Under the pieces are notes generated by a model, which saw only the letters and a list, made by a program, of their open reading frames with translations, was not told where the DNA came from and did no database searches. A stretch of DNA of 64,000 nt from Pseudothermotoga hypogea DSM 11164 = NBRC 106472. Its GTDB lineage: Bacteria > Thermotogota > Thermotogae > Thermotogales > DSM-5069. Positions 44,838-54,071 of this stretch are shown here, one piece after another (position 1 is the first letter of the stretch; every line of letters starts with the position of its first letter). The translations under genes and the position numbers were made by a program. The stretch is taken from contig NZ_CP007141.1 in assembly GCF_000816145.1 (NCBI RefSeq), positions 1-64,000 on the forward strand, given 5' to 3'.

Positions 44838-45426
44838 CCATGCATTCACAAACAATGCGAAAATAAGAACTTACAAAGGTTCGAAGCTGTTTGGGCACAT
44901 CCTCTGGTCGTTCTTTGCAATCCTGGCCTTCACGTTCGATGTGTTTTTGTACTCGAAGCTTGGCACGGCCTTGCTCTTCGGGTTCTTCGCAATACACGCT
45001 CTGCTCGACGTTCTCAGGGTGAAGGTCTATCCGAGAGGCACGCCGCTGCACCTCGTTGAGCTCGCCGGGCTCGCCTCCGCCTTCATTTTCAACGTGATGG
45101 GTATGAACTTGTTGAACAGATCTTATCTGTCGAACGAGTTCGTTCTCTATCTGCTCGGTATGTCGGCTGTGTCGGTTGGAGTGACGTACTTCTTTAGAAA
45201 TTTCTATCCGAAAGACGAATTCATGTCTGACATAGATGGCATTTCCGAAAGACTGGCAGTCTTCATTTTTCTGCTCGCTTCAAAGCCTCTTTTCGTCTTT
45301 CTCTCACTGGTGATCGCTTTGTTCTACCGTCTCATCTTCGTGAAGAAGTTCGATCACACGTGGTGGATCAGTCCGGCCAGCGGGCTGCTGATCAGTCTCG
45401 CATGGAGGTTCATGCTCTATCGATGA
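44797..45426 (+). CDS. DUF3307-family membrane protein
   Basis: A 209-aa protein with about six hydrophobic segments. The N-terminus (HLFLGHVVADHAFTNN) carries the HxxxDhxF pattern of DUF3307. Function unknown. The GTG at 44797 follows AGGAGGT with 7-nt spacing; a GTG at 44788 overlaps that site. It lies 41 nt inside the glycosyltransferase gene end and overlaps birA by 4 nt. Confidence 0.75.
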   Translation: MLALHLFLGHVVADHAFTNNAKIRTYKGSKLFGHILWSFFAILAFTFDVFLYSKLGTALLFGFFAIHALLDVLRVKVYPRGTPLHLVELAGLASAFIFNVMGMNLLNRSYLSNEFVLYLLGMSAVSVGVTYFFRNFYPKDEFMSDIDGISERLAVFIFLLASKPLFVFLSLVIALFYRLIFVKKFDHTWWISPASGLLISLAWRFMLYR

Positions 45427-46136
45427 TCGGTGAAAAACTCATAAGGGTACCGATCATAGGTTCAACCAACGATTTTCTCAAGGAAAACTGGAAACTGTTT
45501 CCGCATGGCACGGTAATCGTTGCGGACGTTCAAACCACGGGCCGTGGCAGGTTCAACAGAGCCTGGTATTCGCCCGAAGGAGGACTGTGGTTCTCGGTAC
45601 TTTTCAAACCCAGAAAGAACATGCGACCGAACTTTTACACGAAGCTCAGCGCGGTCTCGATCGTCAGATCCTTAAGACCATTGAAGGTCGAAGCAAAGTT
45701 GAAGTGGCCGAACGATGTCTACGTAGATGGGAAGAAACTCGCAGGCATACTCACAGAAACTATTTTCGAAGAAGATCGACTGGGAGCGATCATCGTGGGA
45801 ATAGGCATGAACGTCAACAACGAGATCCCCAAAGAGCTTGAGAAGAAAGCCACGAGTCTTAAGCTTCTGGTTGGTGAAGAACTCGAAAGGTTGTCGGTGC
45901 TGTCTATGATCCTCAGAGAGATGAACAGAGCTCTCAGAGTATATTCAAGAAAACCAGAGGCCTTGACACGGGTGTGGAAAAACATGTTGATTCAAAAAGA
46001 AGGGCAGCTCATTTGTGTGAACGTGGGCGGTGAAACGTTGAAGGGTGAGATCGTTCAGATAGACGATGAATCGATCACACTCAGAATACAAGACAAAACG
46101 ATGCGCCTCAGTTCGCTGGAGATTGTGGACTGTTAG
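45423..46136 (+). CDS. birA: Biotin--[acetyl-CoA-carboxylase] ligase
   Basis: A 237-aa ligase that attaches biotin to carboxylase carrier domains. The biotin-binding loop GRGRFNRAWYSPEGGLWFSV and KWPNDVYVDGKKLAGIL are intact. The N-terminal DNA-binding domain found in E. coli BirA is absent, so it is not a repressor. ATG overlaps the DUF3307 stop (ATGA). The 3' end overlaps the convergent S4-domain gene by 29 bp. Confidence 0.92.
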   Translation: MIGEKLIRVPIIGSTNDFLKENWKLFPHGTVIVADVQTTGRGRFNRAWYSPEGGLWFSVLFKPRKNMRPNFYTKLSAVSIVRSLRPLKVEAKLKWPNDVYVDGKKLAGILTETIFEEDRLGAIIVGIGMNVNNEIPKELEKKATSLKLLVGEELERLSVLSMILREMNRALRVYSRKPEALTRVWKNMLIQKEGQLICVNVGGETLKGEIVQIDDESITLRIQDKTMRLSSLEIVDC

Positions 46137-46371
46137 GAGGATCTGATTCGTTCCTTCCTGTTCGACCAACGATTTTGACCCCGTTTTCCTCAACGATTGC
46201 TTCGATCTCACGGAAAGGGAAGATGATCTTTATTGCGTCGCCTATTTTCACTTCATAAGACGATTTAACAACCCTTCCATTGACCAGGACCTTCCCGCTC
46301 TCTATCATCCGTTGCGCAACTGTTCTTCGCTTGATCAGTCCATTCTGCTTCAAATATTTGTCGATTCGCAC
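46108..46371 (-). CDS. S4-domain RNA-binding protein (RqcP/Hsp15-like)
   Basis: An 87-aa protein consisting mainly of an S4 domain (RIDKYLKQNGLIKRRTVAQR, VLVNGRVVKSSYEVKIGD). RqcP/YabO and Hsp15 bind stalled 50S subunits with RqcH in ribosome rescue; homology at this level is suggestive. The GTG at 46371 gives the family start MRIDK and follows AAGGTGGGTGAAGG; ATG 46401 would add ten unconserved residues. Divergent from the pilus operon with only 44 bases between starts. Confidence 0.82.
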   Translation of the reverse strand: MRIDKYLKQNGLIKRRTVAQRMIESGKVLVNGRVVKSSYEVKIGDAIKIIFPFREIEAIVEENGVKIVGRTGRNESDPPNSPQSPAN

Positions 46372-46415
46372 AACCTTCACCCACCTTGTAGTATACTTCA
46401 TTAGAGGTGAAACTT

Positions 46416-47609
46416 TTGCCCTATTTCAGATACACCGCCTTAACACCTGAAGGAAAGAGAATAAGGGGGACAATCCAAGCCAGCAGCGAATCTCAAGCCG
46501 CAGACCTGATAAAGAGAAGAAACTTCTTGGTCTTGCGCATCCAGCCCATCAGTTCGAAGAAGGACATCGTACTGTTCGGGGTCCATTTGAACGAGCTGGT
46601 GATCTTCTGTCGACAGTTGGCAACGATGGTCACAGCAGGAGTCAGATTGAAGGATGCCCTCTCGATACTGGCGCGTCAGGATGTATTCTCTTCCCGCTTC
46701 AGAAAGATCGTCAACAACCTCGTGTTATCACTCGAAATGGGCATGTCCTTCTCCGAGGCTTTGAGAAATGAAAAGGTGTTCGACCCGGTGTTCATCAACT
46801 TAGTTTCCGCAGGTGAAGAAGGCGGCGTGCTGGACAAATCCCTGGAGAAGGCCGCAGATTTTTACGAATCTTCCAAGAAGTTACAGGATGAGGTTAGGGC
46901 AGCCATGGCGTACCCAACGTTCGTTCTTTTGTTCGCTGTGGGTGTCATATTCTTGATAACGTTTTATATTCTGCCGAGGTTGATCTCCGTCTTCGGTGAT
47001 ATACCTACAGGTGGAATCGTTCGGTTTCTCATGAACGCAAACAGATACCTTTCTAACAACTGGCTTTCGGTCCTGATAACGGTAGCGCTGGTTGCGATTG
47101 GAATCATCATCTTCTCGAAAACCAGGTACGTCAATTACGTGAAGGAATGGTTTGCCAGGTTGTTTCCTCCGCTTGCGAAATTGCGTAACATGATGGCGGT
47201 GGAGCGTTTCTGCAGAATCTTGGGAACGCTGACGGGCAGTGGCGTTCTTTTGACGATGGCCATAGAGATGGCCGCAGCCGCGTCGAACAGCCCCAGGATG
47301 ATGAGGGTGAGCAAACGCATCAGCGAGAGGGTTCGTGAGGGAGCCAGCCTGAGGCAGGCGATGCTCGAAAGCGGCGTTTTCCCACAGTTGGTTTACGAGA
47401 TGGTGGGAACGGGTGAAGAGACCGGAAAGTTGGAAGAAGTGCTGATGAAGGTCGCAGACTTTTACGAGGATCAGATAAGAACGGGGGTCAAAAAATTGGT
47501 CTCCTTGGTTGAACCGATGTTGATCGCGGGCGTTGGAGGATTCATCGCTTTCATGGCTCTCACAATGTATTCGACGATATTCCAGTTGCAGCAAACGATA
47601 GGCAGGTGA
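46416..47609 (+). CDS. pilC: Type IV pilus/type II secretion inner-membrane platform protein (PilC/GspF)
   Basis: A 397-aa protein with two homologous GspF domains (each a helical cytoplasmic bundle plus membrane helices near residues 165-185 and 370-395; the repeat motif is VSAGEEGGVLDKSLEKAADFYE versus VGTGEETGKLEEVLMKVADFYE). It forms the core of the pilus assembly platform. The TTG at 46416 follows AGAGGTG; GTG 46407 is an alternative. It heads a seven-gene pilus-type cluster. Confidence 0.93.
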   Translation: MPYFRYTALTPEGKRIRGTIQASSESQAADLIKRRNFLVLRIQPISSKKDIVLFGVHLNELVIFCRQLATMVTAGVRLKDALSILARQDVFSSRFRKIVNNLVLSLEMGMSFSEALRNEKVFDPVFINLVSAGEEGGVLDKSLEKAADFYESSKKLQDEVRAAMAYPTFVLLFAVGVIFLITFYILPRLISVFGDIPTGGIVRFLMNANRYLSNNWLSVLITVALVAIGIIIFSKTRYVNYVKEWFARLFPPLAKLRNMMAVERFCRILGTLTGSGVLLTMAIEMAAAASNSPRMMRVSKRISERVREGASLRQAMLESGVFPQLVYEMVGTGEETGKLEEVLMKVADFYEDQIRTGVKKLVSLVEPMLIAGVGGFIAFMALTMYSTIFQLQQTIGR

Positions 47610-47614
47610 TTTGA

Positions 47615-48019
47615 GTGCTGATCGAGGTGCTTTTCAAGTTACTCGTCCTGGCATCCTTCGCCGTGGGGATGTTTTCCTGCGTGCCTGTCGTGGATAGGAT
47701 GTTAGATTATGTTGAACCGCTCTATTTGAAGTGCCTGACGTATTCTGCACTTCACTATGTTCTCGACGACAATCCATCTGGGACCGTGACGATAAGCGTT
47801 ATAAACGATGAAATAAGGTTGAGGTGCATTCGTCCAGGTAAGACGAGTGGTGTCACCACGATCAGTGTCGTTCCAAAAGAGCAGGTACAGATCGTGACCA
47901 AAGACGGTGGAGCGATAACTTTATCACCCACGACGGTCCTTCAAGCAGGAAGTATCGTGAGCAAGAACTGGACGTTGAGTTTTCCACCAGTGGTTTTGAG
48001 GGCGAACATCAAGAGGTGA
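47615..48019 (+). CDS. Pseudopilin-like protein lacking a leader peptide
   Basis: A 134-aa protein that begins MLIEVLFKLLVLASFAV, which looks like a type IV prepilin hydrophobic helix with its Glu, but without the usual basic leader and GFT cleavage site. An in-frame TGA immediately precedes the GTG start, so no leader can be added. The C-terminal part is beta-rich, as in minor pseudopilins. It sits between pilC and pilM. It may be membrane-inserted without peptidase processing, or be a degenerate pseudopilin. Confidence 0.65.
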   Translation: MLIEVLFKLLVLASFAVGMFSCVPVVDRMLDYVEPLYLKCLTYSALHYVLDDNPSGTVTISVINDEIRLRCIRPGKTSGVTTISVVPKEQVQIVTKDGGAITLSPTTVLQAGSIVSKNWTLSFPPVVLRANIKR

Positions 48020-48023
48020 TAAG

Positions 48024-49004
48024 GTGCAAATATTCCACAAGATGATCACGGCGATCGATATAGGGAAAAATTGGGTTCAAGGCTCGAGGGCGAGAAAATT
48101 CAGGGGAATCTTGTCGAATCCCGTTTTCTTAGGTGTGAGAAAAGATGAAGATGTTGTCGAGCGTCTAAAGGAACTGCGTTCGAAGCTGAAACCCGATGTG
48201 GAAGACATCGTCGTGACAAACTTTCCGATGGAAGACGTGTTGTTCAACACCGTGGATGTACCGAAAGAAATTAAGAAACGGGAACTGAGAGCCTACGCTG
48301 TAGCTGAGATGTCGAGAATCCTCAATCTCTCTTCTTCTGAAATGGCACTCGATTGCATGATGAATCCCGTTGGAAAGGCGCTCGTCATGGTGACAAAAGC
48401 TCGACGGCTCAACGAGTGGGTGTCGAGCATCACCTCCGCAGGATTTCCGTTGCCGGACGTTGTGATACCCGACGTCTTCAAGTATTTGCAACTGATCAGG
48501 GTACCTGTGCGGGAAACCTGTGTGCTCATTTTTCTGATGCCGGATTACAGTACTGCCATCGTATGTGTGGCTGGTTCACCACTCGGGATAAGGACGTTTT
48601 CTCACTCAGTTGAAGAGACCATCGCAATAGTGAGTGAAGAAACGGGATTGAGTAAAGAGGAGATAGCCCGAGAACTGGCCAAACCGGAGCCTAACAACGC
48701 GAGGAACGTGTTCGAGTCCATAGTGATCGATCTGCCTTACGCCATTGAGAGAGAAATCATATTCTTGCTCAGTTCGGCGTTGCCTGGTTCACTAATAAGA
48801 GACGTCGCAGGGTTTTATGTGTTCTGCGATCCTATGGATTTCGCGCCACATTACGCAAGACTCTTCGAAACTGTGGAGACCTTTCAGGGAAAAATTCAGA
48901 CGCTGCGTCTCGATATCGAAGCGAAGAATCTACCCATGGGCATTGTAGGACTTCTGCTTCGAGGAGGTGAGGAATTTGGAAAGAATAAACTTGTTCAGAT
49001 ATAA
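48024..49004 (+). CDS. pilM: Type IV pilus assembly protein PilM
   Basis: A 326-aa actin-like protein with an N-terminal ITAIDIGKNWVQGS phosphate-binding-like motif, a VPKEIKKRELRAYAVAEM segment and the SHM2 (FtsA-like) fold. PilM binds the N-terminal tail of PilN at the cytoplasmic face and links the alignment complex to the motor. Order pilM-pilN-pilO-pilP-like-secretin is preserved. The nucleotide-binding motifs are divergent. Confidence 0.85.
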   Translation: MQIFHKMITAIDIGKNWVQGSRARKFRGILSNPVFLGVRKDEDVVERLKELRSKLKPDVEDIVVTNFPMEDVLFNTVDVPKEIKKRELRAYAVAEMSRILNLSSSEMALDCMMNPVGKALVMVTKARRLNEWVSSITSAGFPLPDVVIPDVFKYLQLIRVPVRETCVLIFLMPDYSTAIVCVAGSPLGIRTFSHSVEETIAIVSEETGLSKEEIARELAKPEPNNARNVFESIVIDLPYAIEREIIFLLSSALPGSLIRDVAGFYVFCDPMDFAPHYARLFETVETFQGKIQTLRLDIEAKNLPMGIVGLLLRGGEEFGKNKLVQI

Positions 49005-49551
49005 AAAACCGATTCTCAAAATCTCGTCCTTTCTAACTCTAACTTTAGCACTGCTTTTGCCTGTTTTTGCCATGCGTTTCACTCTGGACTTTTACAAGCG
49101 CTCTGTGATCGATTCCATATACAACAACCATGTCAGGATAGTCGAGAAGTACAGAATCAGCCGTTCGGTATCCCTGCCCAACGTTCTGTCAACAATCGAT
49201 GCGATCAACAACCAGTTGGTCCAAACCAGCAAACGACTGCAAACGCAGATAGATCAACTGGAAAATCACATCAAAACCTTCAACGAGCGAACGGAACCGC
49301 TGGGAAACATCTTGAGGACCTTGCAGAGGAACGACAGTAACTGGATTGTACTGAGGGAGTTCGTTTATGCTGATTCCGTAAAGATCAGTCTGTACGAGCT
49401 CTATGACCCAAGTTCGGTTAAAACGGCTGATCAACTGGAAAAGGTTTTGATCGACCTTGGATACAAGGTGACGAAGAGCAACGAATACGATGCGCAGATG
49501 ACGTTTCTTGGAAAGAGAATATCGAGCGTTTCCATGGAGGGAAGAAGATAA
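48976..49551 (+). CDS. pilN: Type IV pilus assembly protein PilN-like
   Basis: A 191-aa bitopic protein. The short cytoplasmic tail ERINLFRY matches the PilN INLLP-type motif that docks on PilM; one membrane helix (residues about 15-35) and a periplasmic coiled coil with a ferredoxin-like domain follow. The TTG at 48976 follows AGGAGGTGAGGAAT inside the end of pilM. Confidence 0.75.
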   Translation: MERINLFRYKKPILKISSFLTLTLALLLPVFAMRFTLDFYKRSVIDSIYNNHVRIVEKYRISRSVSLPNVLSTIDAINNQLVQTSKRLQTQIDQLENHIKTFNERTEPLGNILRTLQRNDSNWIVLREFVYADSVKISLYELYDPSSVKTADQLEKVLIDLGYKVTKSNEYDAQMTFLGKRISSVSMEGRR

Positions 49552-49552
49552 T

Positions 49553-50017
49553 ATGCCACGCAGATTGGCGATCCTTTTGGCTTTGCTGATCGCGCTGGGA
49601 TCAGCTCTCTATTTTGATGTGTACGATTATTTCAGTTCGAGAAATATGATTTCGAAATTTGAAAGCTCACTCGTGAAGCTCGAGCTGTACGATAAGAACG
49701 TTGAAGAAAAGAAGGAATATTTGAGCAATCTTGAAAAGGCCGTTCAGCCCAGAACGACTCTCAAAGAAATTGAATCTTTGACACAAGCAGCGAATCTGAA
49801 CCTTTCATCGCAGAAGGATGGTACTTATTTGATCGAAGGAACCTGTGAGCCAGAAAAGTTGAGAGACCTCGTGGCCCACCTTTTGAGCAGTGCCAACGTT
49901 GTCGTTCAGTCCATGCTCATCGACTCCAGGCAGATTGTACCTGTGGTCACCGATGAAATGAAAGTGGCCGTTCGCGTGAGCGTCAGGCTGGTCCTGAAGG
50001 GTGTGACGCTCGAATGA
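49553..50017 (+). CDS. pilO: Type IV pilus assembly protein PilO-like
   Basis: A 154-aa bitopic protein with an N-terminal membrane helix (LAILLALLIALGSALYF), a coiled coil (residues about 35-65) and a small alpha/beta periplasmic domain. Length and position after pilN fit PilO, which heterodimerises with PilN in the alignment complex. The ATG at 49553 is chosen over an upstream start inside pilN. Confidence 0.7.
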   Translation: MPRRLAILLALLIALGSALYFDVYDYFSSRNMISKFESSLVKLELYDKNVEEKKEYLSNLEKAVQPRTTLKEIESLTQAANLNLSSQKDGTYLIEGTCEPEKLRDLVAHLLSSANVVVQSMLIDSRQIVPVVTDEMKVAVRVSVRLVLKGVTLE

Positions 50018-50478
50018 ATAAGCGTTTGATTGTCCTGCTTCTGGTGCTCGTCGGGGTTTGGGCCATCGCCATCTACGTACTGTTCTTCTACCAAAAGTCG
50101 CCTGTGACGGGTGTAACAGCACAGCCACGCGAACAGGTTTTACAGCCTCTGATCAGGAGGTTGACGGACTCAGATATCGAACGTTTTAGAAAGAATGTTG
50201 AAGCACCGAAGCCCATCATGGACGTTTTCGAACCTTATCTGTTGAAAGTGGACAAAGAACAACTGGTGCGCCAGGCACTTTCACAGGTAGAACCGCTCTC
50301 CAAATATAAGTTCAAGGGTTACTTCGTCAGTGAAAATGAAAACTTTGTGATGTTCTCAAACGGTATTTTGAAACCCGTCGGATCAACTCTCGAGGACAGG
50401 TATCTGATAATCCACGCAGTGAGTTTCGCAGCGATCGTGGTAGACCTCTTAACTGGAAATCTTTTGGTCGTGAAGTGA
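50014..50478 (+). CDS. PilP-like pilus alignment protein
   Basis: A 154-aa protein with an N-terminal membrane helix (LIVLLLVLVGVWAIAIYVLFF) and a periplasmic region ending in a small beta domain (YKFKGYFVSENENFVMFS). Its place between pilO and the secretin matches PilP, which links the PilNO complex to the secretin, but direct sequence similarity is weak, and it has no lipobox cysteine. It overlaps pilO by 4 nt. Confidence 0.6.
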   Translation: MNKRLIVLLLVLVGVWAIAIYVLFFYQKSPVTGVTAQPREQVLQPLIRRLTDSDIERFRKNVEAPKPIMDVFEPYLLKVDKEQLVRQALSQVEPLSKYKFKGYFVSENENFVMFSNGILKPVGSTLEDRYLIIHAVSFAAIVVDLLTGNLLVVK

Positions 50479-50489
50479 GGAGGGGGACG

Positions 50490-53400
50490 ATGAGGAGGCT
50501 CGTTTTGTTGCTCATGTTGATTTTGGCCATGATCACTTTCGCAACCTCCCTGGTCAGGATCTCGCCAACTTTCAGCGTTGCTGGGGTTACTTTGGTGATG
50601 GAATTCGACTCCGATGTGAGCGAGAGAAACGTGTATCTGAAGAGGAACGCTTCGGGTTCTCTGGTATCGATTTACCTGCAGGACGTGAGGCACCCGTTGG
50701 ATTCATTCTTCTTGCCCATCGCGTATGGTCCCGTCGAATCGCTGAGAGTCATCAACACGCACCAAGGAAGCCTCGTTCTTGTTCAGCTTCTTGTTCCAAA
50801 GGAACCTGAGATGAGCCTGTCTCCGCGAACACTCAAACTTTTCGTCCCATCTTCTCAAAAACAATTGAGTCTTGCGCTCGTTGACGGTGATGTCGAGACT
50901 GCGGTGAAATATCTGTGCGAAGAGCTGAAGCTTAACGTTGTCGTCTCTGAAAAAGTGAAGAGCCAGAAACTCTCGCTGAAACTGGACGACGTGTTGCCAG
51001 AGGACGCGCTGAGGAACATCTTGGTGATGGTCAGGGTGGGCAACGAACCTCTCGCTTACAGTTACATGCCCGACGGGACCCTGCACATAGGTACACGCAG
51101 CGAAATAGCAGCGAGATTTCAAAAGTTCTGGGGGATCTTTGAGGTAAAGGATGAAAGCCTTGTGCAAAAGCTCGAATCTCTCCTCTCGCCGAACGTTGTC
51201 ATGAGTTATCTGGCGAACAAGTCGGTTTTGTTCGTGTATGGTGACGTACAGGAGCAAGAGATGATAGCGAAGATCCTTTCGCTCACGCCACAGATCGAAA
51301 CGAGGGAGTTCTTCTCTGAAGGTTTCGTTGACGAAGCAAAGAAACTTCTCGATGCTTTGAAGGGTCTGTACAACTTTGAGTACCATCTATTGGAAGCTTT
51401 GAACAAGTTCATCCTGAAGGCCGATCCACAGACTTTGGATAAAGTGTTTCAGTACTTGAGAGAACTCGAAAGGATTATCAAGTTGAAGCAGAGTCGACAG
51501 GAAGTTGAAGAGACCCAAGAACCAGAGATGGTTCAACAAACGGTCAGCGAAACACTTCAGCTCATCTACGCGAAAGAGGCTATCGAAGTCTTGAAGAAGT
51601 TCCAGCTGGAAGCCGAGGAGATCTCGTTCGGTCTGGTTCGAATCGCCGGTGATCCAAAAAGGCTCGAGCTTGCGAGGAAGGTTCTCGAGGATCTCGGCTT
51701 TTTAGACTCTCAACAGGTGAGAAAACTTGTTATACCGAAGGTCCATTCTGAGAAGATTCTGAATGCACTCACAGAGATCTTGAGTATACCTAAGTCGCGG
51801 ATCTTAGTTTCAGAGGACAAGGATGTCGTCAACGTTGCCTTGATAGCACCGAGGAACGTCCAGGATGTTGCCGAAGAGCTCTGTCAGCGTTTGATTCGTG
51901 TGTTCACTGCGGCAAGGTTTTCGGAGATATTCTTCCTGAAAGACAGGGAAACGGCACAACAGGTGTCTGCGATCTTGAACCAAATTTATGGGATAGATGC
52001 AAGCAGTGTTGAGAACGTACTCAGGGTCGTGGGAACGAATGAAGAAATCGACAGGGCAAGGAAATTCATAAACGTCTATGTGAGAGAGAGACACACAAAG
52101 GCTCTGGCGCTGACGATAGATCAGGAACTTTTTGCTGAACTGAAGACTCTCATAGAATCTCTGTTCGATGTCAGGTTAGAAGCAAACCTGAGATCACTCG
52201 GCCTGCTGTTGCTCAGCTCGGAGGATAAGCAGCAGCTCGAGTCGGCCGCGCAAGAGATCGAGTCCGTGGTGAAACTTTTGTCTGAGAGACCATCGAAGAC
52301 TCACGAACTGGTACCGGTGATCGAAACAGTGGACTTTAACGATCTGAGGCTTTTGCTTTCGGAAATCTATGGTGTTAGAGTCGAGAAAACGCAGTTCTTC
52401 TACCTGCTTGTGGGACAGAGAGAAGCACTGGAAAGTGCAAAACAGTTGCTGGATAGGATTCGAGATCTGGTTGGTAAACCTGTCGAGACGACCTACAGAC
52501 TTGTCAAAGTCAGGGAAGACCTCAGCGTTGATGCGTTGATACGTGCAGTTATCAGCGTTGCGAAAGTGGAAATCGTCAGCATAGGAAACCTCCTACTGAT
52601 AAAGGGTGAAGAGACTCAGATCTTTAAGGCGCTCGAGCTGGTAGCCCTCATTGAAGAGAACGTGCCCGTGAAAGTGGAAGAACCGAAGAAGATCACGGTG
52701 ATCGTGAAAGAACTGGTGCCGGAGTTCCCGGCGGGCGAATTCAAAGCGTACCTTGCGAAAATAGGCTTGGAGGTAGACTTCGAGGCGTTCGCGGCGTTGG
52801 ACATTGTGGTCATATCGGGGGAGGAAAGAGCGGTCGCTAAAGCCGCTGCGGAGTACGAAAAGTTTGCGGAAACGATTTTGAAGAAGATACAGGCGCGCGC
52901 TGAAGAAGAGAAGGAAAGGCGAGAAAAGCTCCTGAAGGTACAGAGGGTTTCTGAAGACGCTGTTTCCGTGGAGTGTGACGGTATCGCACTCAAAGATGTC
53001 ATCGAGACGGTCGCTGAGGAACTGGGGGTTTCGATCGTTTTTGTGACCTTCCCACAGGAAACGATCACGATGAAGGTTTCCACTATAAGCTGGCAACAGT
53101 TCAAGGACGTCATCGAGAAGAACTACGGATACAGCTTCGTGGAGTCAGAGGGAGTGACCGTCGTTCTGAAACCTGCGCCTGTTTTGGACACAACAGCCGA
53201 ACAAAAGTTCATCTACAAGGTTTCCCACAATCTCGACAAGATCAAGTCCGTGGTTGAGTTCTACGGGGGCAGGGTTTATGTGGACGATCTGAACGACTTA
53301 CTCATACTGACGAATTTGAGCGTGGAGGCGAAGCAAGAGGTCGAGAGACTCATCGACGAACTGTCCAAGCCTTTGAAACAGGTCGAGATAGAGGCTCGCT

Positions 53401-54071
53401 TCATAGATAGAAGCCTCACGGACGAATTGTCGAGGAGGGCAAACCTCGCACTGGAAATGCCCTCAGCATCTGCAGGTATCGGTAGTTCTGGCACCTTGAA
53501 CCTTTCCATGTCGGTCATCGACCTGGTGGACTACAGAAACCTGCTGAGCCTGCTGGCAGGTGCCCAAGTAACGTTGGATGTCTCGGCCCAGAATTCCAAC
53601 AGTTTGACGGACCTGCTTGCGAGTCCGAGGATAGTCACCGTCAGCGGTAAGGAGGCTAAGATCCTCATAGGCGAGAGAGTTCCGTTCGTGGCAGGCGTCG
53701 ACGAGGCTGGACGAATTTTGATCGATTACATGGACGTCGGTATCCAGTTGAGAATAACGCCAATTGTTCGAAGCGATGGCAGTATACAGTTGAAACTCTA
53801 TACTGAAGTGAGTGAAGTGAAGGAACGAACGCTCTCTGGCATGAACACTTATGGAAAGATCACCAGGCAAGCCGAAACCGAGGTGATCCTCAAAAGCGAT
53901 CAAACGCTCGTCATAGGTGGCCTCGTACAGGATAAGTCTGTGAAGAGCGTGGCGAAAGTGCCAGTGCTCGGTGAACTGCCCTTCATAGGTCAACTCTTCA
54001 GATCTGTGACCGACAGAAAGGATAAGGCAGAGCTTCTCATCTTCATAACGGCGCGGGTGATTGAACCGTGA
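50490..54071 (+). CDS. pilQ: Giant type IV pilus/type II secretion secretin (PilQ/GspD)
   Basis: A 1193-aa outer-membrane secretin, versus about 600-750 aa in usual members. Order: signal peptide; AMIN-like domain (about 20-105); STN/N0 domain (about 125-205); about nine tandem KH-like N1-type repeats of 60-80 residues (about 210-815); a second STN-like domain (about 820-890); an N1 domain (about 893-960); the secretin beta-barrel (about 961-1193) with VTVSGKEAKILIGERVPF and the LVIGGLVQDK motif. The extra repeats would give an unusually long periplasmic channel. ATG at 50490 after AGGAGGGG. Confidence 0.9.
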   Translation: MRRLVLLLMLILAMITFATSLVRISPTFSVAGVTLVMEFDSDVSERNVYLKRNASGSLVSIYLQDVRHPLDSFFLPIAYGPVESLRVINTHQGSLVLVQLLVPKEPEMSLSPRTLKLFVPSSQKQLSLALVDGDVETAVKYLCEELKLNVVVSEKVKSQKLSLKLDDVLPEDALRNILVMVRVGNEPLAYSYMPDGTLHIGTRSEIAARFQKFWGIFEVKDESLVQKLESLLSPNVVMSYLANKSVLFVYGDVQEQEMIAKILSLTPQIETREFFSEGFVDEAKKLLDALKGLYNFEYHLLEALNKFILKADPQTLDKVFQYLRELERIIKLKQSRQEVEETQEPEMVQQTVSETLQLIYAKEAIEVLKKFQLEAEEISFGLVRIAGDPKRLELARKVLEDLGFLDSQQVRKLVIPKVHSEKILNALTEILSIPKSRILVSEDKDVVNVALIAPRNVQDVAEELCQRLIRVFTAARFSEIFFLKDRETAQQVSAILNQIYGIDASSVENVLRVVGTNEEIDRARKFINVYVRERHTKALALTIDQELFAELKTLIESLFDVRLEANLRSLGLLLLSSEDKQQLESAAQEIESVVKLLSERPSKTHELVPVIETVDFNDLRLLLSEIYGVRVEKTQFFYLLVGQREALESAKQLLDRIRDLVGKPVETTYRLVKVREDLSVDALIRAVISVAKVEIVSIGNLLLIKGEETQIFKALELVALIEENVPVKVEEPKKITVIVKELVPEFPAGEFKAYLAKIGLEVDFEAFAALDIVVISGEERAVAKAAAEYEKFAETILKKIQARAEEEKERREKLLKVQRVSEDAVSVECDGIALKDVIETVAEELGVSIVFVTFPQETITMKVSTISWQQFKDVIEKNYGYSFVESEGVTVVLKPAPVLDTTAEQKFIYKVSHNLDKIKSVVEFYGGRVYVDDLNDLLILTNLSVEAKQEVERLIDELSKPLKQVEIEARFIDRSLTDELSRRANLALEMPSASAGIGSSGTLNLSMSVIDLVDYRNLLSLLAGAQVTLDVSAQNSNSLTDLLASPRIVTVSGKEAKILIGERVPFVAGVDEAGRILIDYMDVGIQLRITPIVRSDGSIQLKLYTEVSEVKERTLSGMNTYGKITRQAETEVILKSDQTLVIGGLVQDKSVKSVAKVPVLGELPFIGQLFRSVTDRKDKAELLIFITARVIEP